A stretch of DNA of 64,000 bases, from NCBI GenBank assembly GCA_027037535.1, contig JALVZQ010000003.1, positions 268,890 through 332,889 on the forward strand, read 5' to 3'. Origin of the DNA: Acidilobaceae archaeon (GTDB lineage: Archaea > Thermoproteota > Thermoprotei_A > Sulfolobales > Acidilobaceae). The position numbers and the translations under genes are program-made. The notes beneath the pieces are model-generated. The model was not told where the DNA came from. It did not search any database and saw nothing but the letters and a program-made list of their open reading frames with translations. Positions 63,375-64,000 of this stretch are shown piece after piece; within the stretch, counting starts at the first letter, position 1; every line of letters begins with the position of its first letter.

Positions 63375-64000
63375 CTGCTCAAACCCCAAAAAATACACAT
63401 CCTAGACGGATCAGACAAGACAAGCACCCAACTACAAGCTTCACTCGAATATCTCATAGGACAACATCTCGAGGGAAAAATACAATCAGGACTCATAATA
63501 GGAAAATGGAAAGAATACTCTCTCCTCCTAGGATACTACCAGCCTTACAAGTCACTCAAAAAATATAGGGTTCTAAGAAGAATAACCGGTGGACGAGAGG
63601 CCCTACTCACACCAGACCATACATACCTAGGACTTGTATTTGCAAGCGAGAACCTTAAAGAAATAGTAGAAGTAGGAAACAAGTTCATTAGATGCATAGG
63701 AAACAATAAAGATATTACTATGGGAACTACGAGGATCGGTCCAAGACCTCTAGCAACAGGAGTCCTGGAAATAATGGGAGAATTCGAAATAGAAGATGCA
63801 GTACAATGCATCACGAGAAATCTCTTCGATCAAAGATTAAGAGTCCAATCTCTTCGAAGAGATTTAGACCTGCAACGACTAACCAAGCCCTATGAGGATC
63901 CTAGATGGACACGCTTCAATGGAGTAGAGGCTTATCCAAAAAAGTGCTCCCTAAGAAACGGAAACTTTCATCTTAGACTAGGGATTAGCATTATTGAGGA
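63375..64000 (+). CDS. Lipoate-protein ligase-like gene, probable CTG start, 3' end outside window
   Basis: The frame runs open to the window end. Conserved-looking sequence starts at KIHILDGSDKTSTQLQ, but no ATG, GTG or TTG precedes it after the last in-frame TGA. GGTGA lies exactly 6 nt before a CTG at 63375. RRITGGREALLTPDHTYLG resembles the RR-x-x-GGG-x-V loop of LplA/LipB enzymes that transfer lipoate or biotin, though the last glycine is replaced. The rest is unrecognised. It is divergent from tupA with a 99-nt gap. Confidence 0.6.
   Translation, partial: MLKPQKIHILDGSDKTSTQLQASLEYLIGQHLEGKIQSGLIIGKWKEYSLLLGYYQPYKSLKKYRVLRRITGGREALLTPDHTYLGLVFASENLKEIVEVGNKFIRCIGNNKDITMGTTRIGPRPLATGVLEIMGEFEIEDAVQCITRNLFDQRLRVQSLRRDLDLQRLTKPYEDPRWTRFNGVEAYPKKCSLRNGNFHLRLGISIIE

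Noticed and set aside
1-64000. tRNA genes, CRISPR arrays and insertion sequences
   Set aside because: Spacers were read for the GGTTCRAATCC box, spaced direct repeats, and transposase motifs with terminal repeats; none was convincing.

Overview
The window is from a hyperthermophilic crenarchaeon (Thermoproteota), most likely Desulfurococcales-like. The evidence is a two-gene unit for A-type ATP synthase subunits C and H, ribosomal protein S25e, the crenarchaeal protein-lysine methyltransferase aKMT, archaeal TmcA and TrmI tRNA enzymes, a heavy bias to AGA/AGG arginine and ATA isoleucine codons, and short 5' leaders with GGTGA-type Shine-Dalgarno motifs, often 6 nt before the start. I found no CRISPR array, insertion sequence, integrase, rRNA or tRNA gene. 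Nearly all sequence is tightly packed protein genes.

Layout. 1-4 kb: truncated LivK-like binding protein, a GHMP-family beta-RFAP synthase, a ribbon-helix-helix regulator, an ASCH-like protein, ATP synthase subunits C and H. 4-9.6 kb: a large orphan exported protein, tmcA and trmI. 9.6-13.7 kb: panE-panB (coenzyme A precursor), aKMT, a class II aldolase and a DppA-like peptidase. 13.8-18.2 kb: an ABC-2 exporter and a dihydropteroate synthase-like protein. 18.5-26.8 kb: MFS permease, an unusual four-gene overlapping ABC cassette with large glycosylatable ectodomains, an amidohydrolase and a MATE exporter. 26.8-27.14 kb: a 361-nt GC-rich gene-free island with long nested inverted repeats, probably a structured RNA. 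27-36 kb: BioD/CobB-like P-loop protein, S25e, wHTH protein, two small genes, DUF389, AP-endonuclease-like TIM barrel, SF2 helicase, hemerythrin-domain protein. 35.3-38.6 kb: a sodium/solute symporter with a tiny partner, divergent from a wHTH plus periplasmic-binding-protein-like regulator across a perfect 16-bp palindrome, then a HAD phosphatase. 38.6-45.8 kb: beta-propeller membrane protein, radical SAM protein, ABC-2 exporter, TrkH and a companion membrane protein. 46-48.8 kb: two TasA/AbpA-like fibre subunits with a SipW-type signal peptidase. 48.9-58.8 kb: atypical SDR, a thioredoxin-fold gene broken by one in-frame TAA, TldD/PmbA, a MoxR-DUF58 cluster and an exported Gly/Met/His-rich protein. 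58.9-64 kb: dolichol-phosphate-type glycosyltransferase, MobA-like nucleotidyltransferase, a tungstate TupABC transporter and the start of a lipoate-ligase-like gene.

Most notable points: (1) three genes (panE, HAD phosphatase, lipoate-ligase-like) carry conserved N-terminal sequence upstream of any ATG/GTG/TTG, and each has GGTGA exactly 6 nt before an in-frame ATA or CTG, suggesting non-canonical initiation; (2) the GC-rich structured island at 26.8-27.1 kb; (3) the thioredoxin gene with a single in-frame stop and otherwise intact fold; (4) the TasA/AbpA-SipW fibre operon with unusual upstream and intergenic inverted repeats; (5) the overlapping export cassette at 19.8-23.6 kb. All family names are from reading the translations; no database search was run.
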